From Symbiodinium sp. CCMP2592 (Eukaryota; Sar; Dinophyceae; Suessiales; Symbiodiniaceae), in assembly GCA_905221615.1 (NCBI GenBank), contig CAJNDT010000950.1:46465-110464 (forward strand): 64,000 nucleotides of DNA. The letters are read 5' to 3'. The position numbers and the translations under genes are program-made. The notes under the pieces are model-generated. The model was not told where the DNA came from. It did not search any database and worked only from the letters and a program-made list of their open reading frames with translations. Shown piece after piece: positions 61,813 through 64,000 of the stretch. Numbering within the stretch: position 1 is the stretch's first letter; each line of letters opens with the position of its first letter.

Positions 61813-63606
61813 ATGGCCAAGGGATCCCCTCAATGGTTCGAAGAGACCCTGAAAGCCAGCGAGAAGCCCGGTGGCAAGCGTGGCATTTTTAGAATCATGG
61901 GGGTTTAAATTGAATAAAGGCATTTAATGAGGGTTGAGGGTGTTTACAGCTTGGGGAATTTCGGGTTAAGGGTATAGGTATTCAGGATTTAGGGTACTTC
62001 GAGTTTAGGCCTTAGGGTACTTAAGTCTTCGCTCTAGTATGGAGTTCCTTTGTTTAAGGTTCCGCTGCTTGCAAACAGCAGTCTAGGTACTTGGAGTTAT
62101 AGACCCTCTCAATAAGGTCCCTTTTAAGAGAGCCAGAAGTAGGGTTCGGAAGGGGTACCCTTTAATCAAGGGGTTTCCCTCATCATGCTACCCAGGTACT
62201 TGTGCCTGGTTTGGTATCGGGGGAAGTGGTGACCCTTCTGCAAGTTTTACGTGCAGGACTGTCTGGTTCTTAGTAGCGAAGGGGAATGGATCCCATGACA
62301 GTCCCTAATAGTCCCTTCCCTTATAGTCCCTTAAGGTCCCTTCTAGTCCCTTAAGGTCCCTTATAGTCCCTTAAGGTCCCTTGTAGTCCCTTAAGGTCCC
62401 TTATAGTGGTCCCTATATCTAACCCACTCCCCCATTCCCTATACTAATCACGAAGCAGACAGAGGACCTGGAGAAGCTGAAAGCTGACATGGCCTCCAAG
62501 GGTTTCGCCATTTATGGACTGGTCTCCCAGCCTCAATCCGAGGCTCAAAAGGGGAAAAGGAGGGACCCTTAACTTAGGGCTCCTAGGGGGATCTATTACG
62601 CTTTAGGGTTTAGGGTTTAGTAGGGGAAGAGGTTAATGGGGACCCCTACCCAAAAATGGCCTATAAAATGGGTATATAATAGCTCTTTTAAGGGTATATA
62701 CCTAGGGGTCCTTATTAAGGGTCCCTCCTTTTACCCTTGGAGAGGCTGACTCGGCAAAAGAGGAGTGGGGAATTTCCTACGACATCATCGGCTCGCCGGA
62801 CGTGTCTCTGGTGAAGCATCTCGCCGATGAGAAGATCATCAACCTGGTCATTAGCGACTTAGCAGCTGAGTAAGTAACTTTGATTTTGTTGGTTTGAATC
62901 CTGCCATATGTAGGGGGGTTGTGTAGCGCTATCATAATTTGAAAGGTCAACCTGCTTTGGGCCAGAGAGGTCAGCAGCAACAACCCTGGACCTTAAAACT
63001 TAAAGACCTTAAGCAGTTCAGGCGAGAAGAAGCTTAATTAAACCCTAAACGGCCCTAGAGACTAAACCTTAACCAACAACCCTAAACAAAAACCCAGGCG
63101 AGAAGAAGAACTACCCGAATGGTATGGTTCAGCCCGCTCTTCTCTTTCTGCGCCGTTCGGATCGAGCAGTGCTCTTCAGCTGGGCCGTGGCTCCTGCCTC
63201 GTGTCATCCGGGATAGCATCCCTTGTGGGGTTCAGGGTGGAGCCCATACAGTAACAGTCTGTAATAGGGCTACTATTAAGGTCCTAATATATCTATATTT
63301 TGTATATGATTCAACTACTAATGAGTCGGGGCCGTACCCAAGCTTTAGGGTTTTTTAAGGCTTTAGGGTTGAGGGTTTTAGGGGTTGCGCTTGCTTTTTC
63401 TGAGCTTCCTTCCCTGGCGAGCTGAGGACTCGTCGGAGTTTGGGTTTGCGAGCTACCGTCCGACCCCAGGCGATGTCTGGAAGGCTGTATCTAGCAAGTT
63501 AGAGGCGCCGGTGAGCGAACTTCCTGTGGTGGAAGAGATGCCTATCGATGGAGTGGGAAAGGCCCTCTATCGTTCCATGTGCAGTTGCTTTGTGCGAGAC
63601 AATTAG
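61813..63606 (+). CDS. redoxin (AhpC/TSA-like) selenoprotein gene, UxxC active site
   Basis: Thioredoxin-fold peroxiredoxin-like protein, probably a thiol/selenol peroxidase or reductase. Exons: 61813-61887 (MAKGSPQWFEETLKASEKPG), about 62059-62086 and 62196-62265 (YLCLVWYRGKW, TGA, PFCKFYVQDCL), 62459-62542 (TEDLEKLKADMASKGFAIYG then LVSQPQSE), 62745-62869 (ADSAKEEWGISYDIIGSPDV then SLVKHLADEKIINLVISD), about 63098-63215 (YPNGMVQPALLFLRRSDRAV then LFSWAVAPAS) and 63427-63606 (YRPTPGDVWKAVSSKLEAPV, ending CSCFVRDN, TAG). The order RG.W.PFC, then LK...G..IYG..SQ, then EWG..YDI, then QP.LLF....RVLF.W matches the redoxin family. TGA at 62230-62232 stands where the peroxidatic Cys is expected. 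Total about 220 residues. Introns at 62086, 62266 and 62543 are element insertions; exon 1 to 2 may hide another small exon. Confidence 0.72.
62086..62195 (+). mobile_element. intron of redoxin gene flanked by GGTACTTG repeats
   Basis: GGTACTTG occurs at 62086-62093 and 62195-62202. Removing the element and one repeat gives ..QQSRYLCLVWYRG.. in frame with the UGA codon. The donor would be GT at 62087 and the acceptor CAG at 62193-62195. Confidence 0.65.
62230..62232 (+). other. in-frame TGA, predicted selenocysteine codon
   Basis: Context is CGG GGG AAG TGG TGA CCC TTC TGC, read R-G-K-W-U-P-F-C. The frame is open and family-like on both sides, and conserved Trp, Pro-Phe-Cys neighbours place it at the catalytic position. 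Confidence 0.72.
62266..62458 (+). mobile_element. GT-AG intron made of a family N element with 20-bp tandem repeats
   Basis: GT at 62266 and CAG at 62456-62458 join L to TEDLEKLK in phase. Arms GAAGGGGAATGGATCCC and CCCCCATTCCCTATACTAAT mark family N. Inside, about four copies of TAGTCCCTTAAGGTCCCTTA occur at 62335-62405. Confidence 0.7.
62543..62744 (+). mobile_element. GC-AG intron made of a TIR element
   Basis: Arms GGGGAAAAGGAGGGACCCTT and AAGGGTCCCTCCTTTTACCC. The sequence GAGGCT occurs at both edges; splicing after GAG (62542) to GCT (62745) gives QSEADSAKEEWG. This makes the donor GC and the acceptor AG followed by G. Confidence 0.75.
63018..63110. repeat. 14-base direct repeat flanking a CCCTAAA-bearing insertion
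   Basis: CAGGCGAGAAGAAG occurs just before CTTAATTAAACCC and again just before AACTACCCGAATGG. The second copy is the start of the next redoxin exon; the stretch between holds CCCTAAA-like motifs. Confidence 0.6.
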
Positions 63607-64000
63607 AAGAAAGCCGCTGGGGTCCCCGAAGCCCTGGCTGCGAATGATGCTGCCTTGACTCATGTCAGGTGGTTGAATGCTGCCATGGCACAGACCGAGA
63701 AGATCTCCAGTCGTTGAACATGTCGTTCCTCGAAAGAAGCCTTCACAATCAATCTGCGATTCCATAAAGCCATCTTAAACCTGAAGCCATACACCTGAGC
63801 AGATGCCTTAGATGGGGATCCACTCGCTTGGGGGTTTTACCGATTAGGATGAAATTCGTAATTTGGATATATATATATATATATCAAAAATTGAATCTTG
63901 ATCATCAATATATAAATTTTGATCATCATAAATCGAATTAAGATAATTATCGCACTATATTCTGAATTATTTCTATTTTTACGTTATCATATGTCTACAT
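63607..64000 (+). other. 3' flank of redoxin gene; possible SECIS region
   Basis: No further gene is seen. Two stretches have ATGA followed by a possible stem and a GA: 63640-63710 (poor pairing) and 63848-63905 (ATGAAATTC ... (AT)n ... GAATCTTGA, better pairing but A/T-rich). Neither is a confident SECIS element by eye. Confidence 0.25.

Noticed and set aside
62230-62232. TGA as a simple nonsense mutation
   Set aside because: It falls exactly at the catalytic Cys position, and all other redoxin exons are open with conserved motifs.

Overview
The window is nuclear DNA from a protist, most likely a dinoflagellate. This is inferred from gene architecture, not from any marker gene. Coding DNA occurs as short islands (about 50-200 bases) in long introns and spacers full of the heptamer TTTAGGG/CCCTAAA. 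Dozens of 80-130 bp elements with terminal inverted repeats (TIRs) fall into about 15 families. Several sit exactly where an intron must be, with the splice sites inside the target-site duplication, and one such intron is GC-AG with G after the acceptor. I see no operons, rRNA, tRNA or CRISPR.

Region 0.9-21.3 kb is a large head-to-tail duplication. Unit 1 (about 0.83-9.7 kb) and unit 2 (about 10.1-21.0 kb) each carry a plus-strand gene of at least ten exons for a multi-pass membrane protein. Its HRWNGR and HKYW..K..GYSQA..LQR blocks resemble the DUF2306 membrane family (tentative). It runs from a shared CACCATGG start to a shared final TGA. A convergent minus-strand gene follows; its unit 1 copy is broken. 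Exons are conserved between units, but introns differ because elements inserted after duplication.

Region 21-39 kb has sparse exon-like islands, mostly plus strand, among elements, TTTAGGG-rich tracts and microsatellites. At 39.49-40.92 kb lies a long, nearly intron-free coding stretch with three frame changes and one element inserted in a codon-aligned position. Region 41-61 kb again has scattered islands, including a two-exon gene at 60.5-60.9 kb whose only intron is an element.

The clearest gene is at 61.81-63.61 kb: a multi-exon redoxin/AhpC-TSA-like protein whose active site reads W-TGA-P-F-C, with open, family-like sequence on both sides. The in-frame TGA is best read as selenocysteine (a UxxC redox motif). 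Its introns are themselves inserted elements.

Together the window shows a genome reshaped by tandem duplication, insertion of intron-forming elements (introners) and spread of telomere-like repeats. Exon limits are estimates made by eye; strand is uncertain for many single islands.
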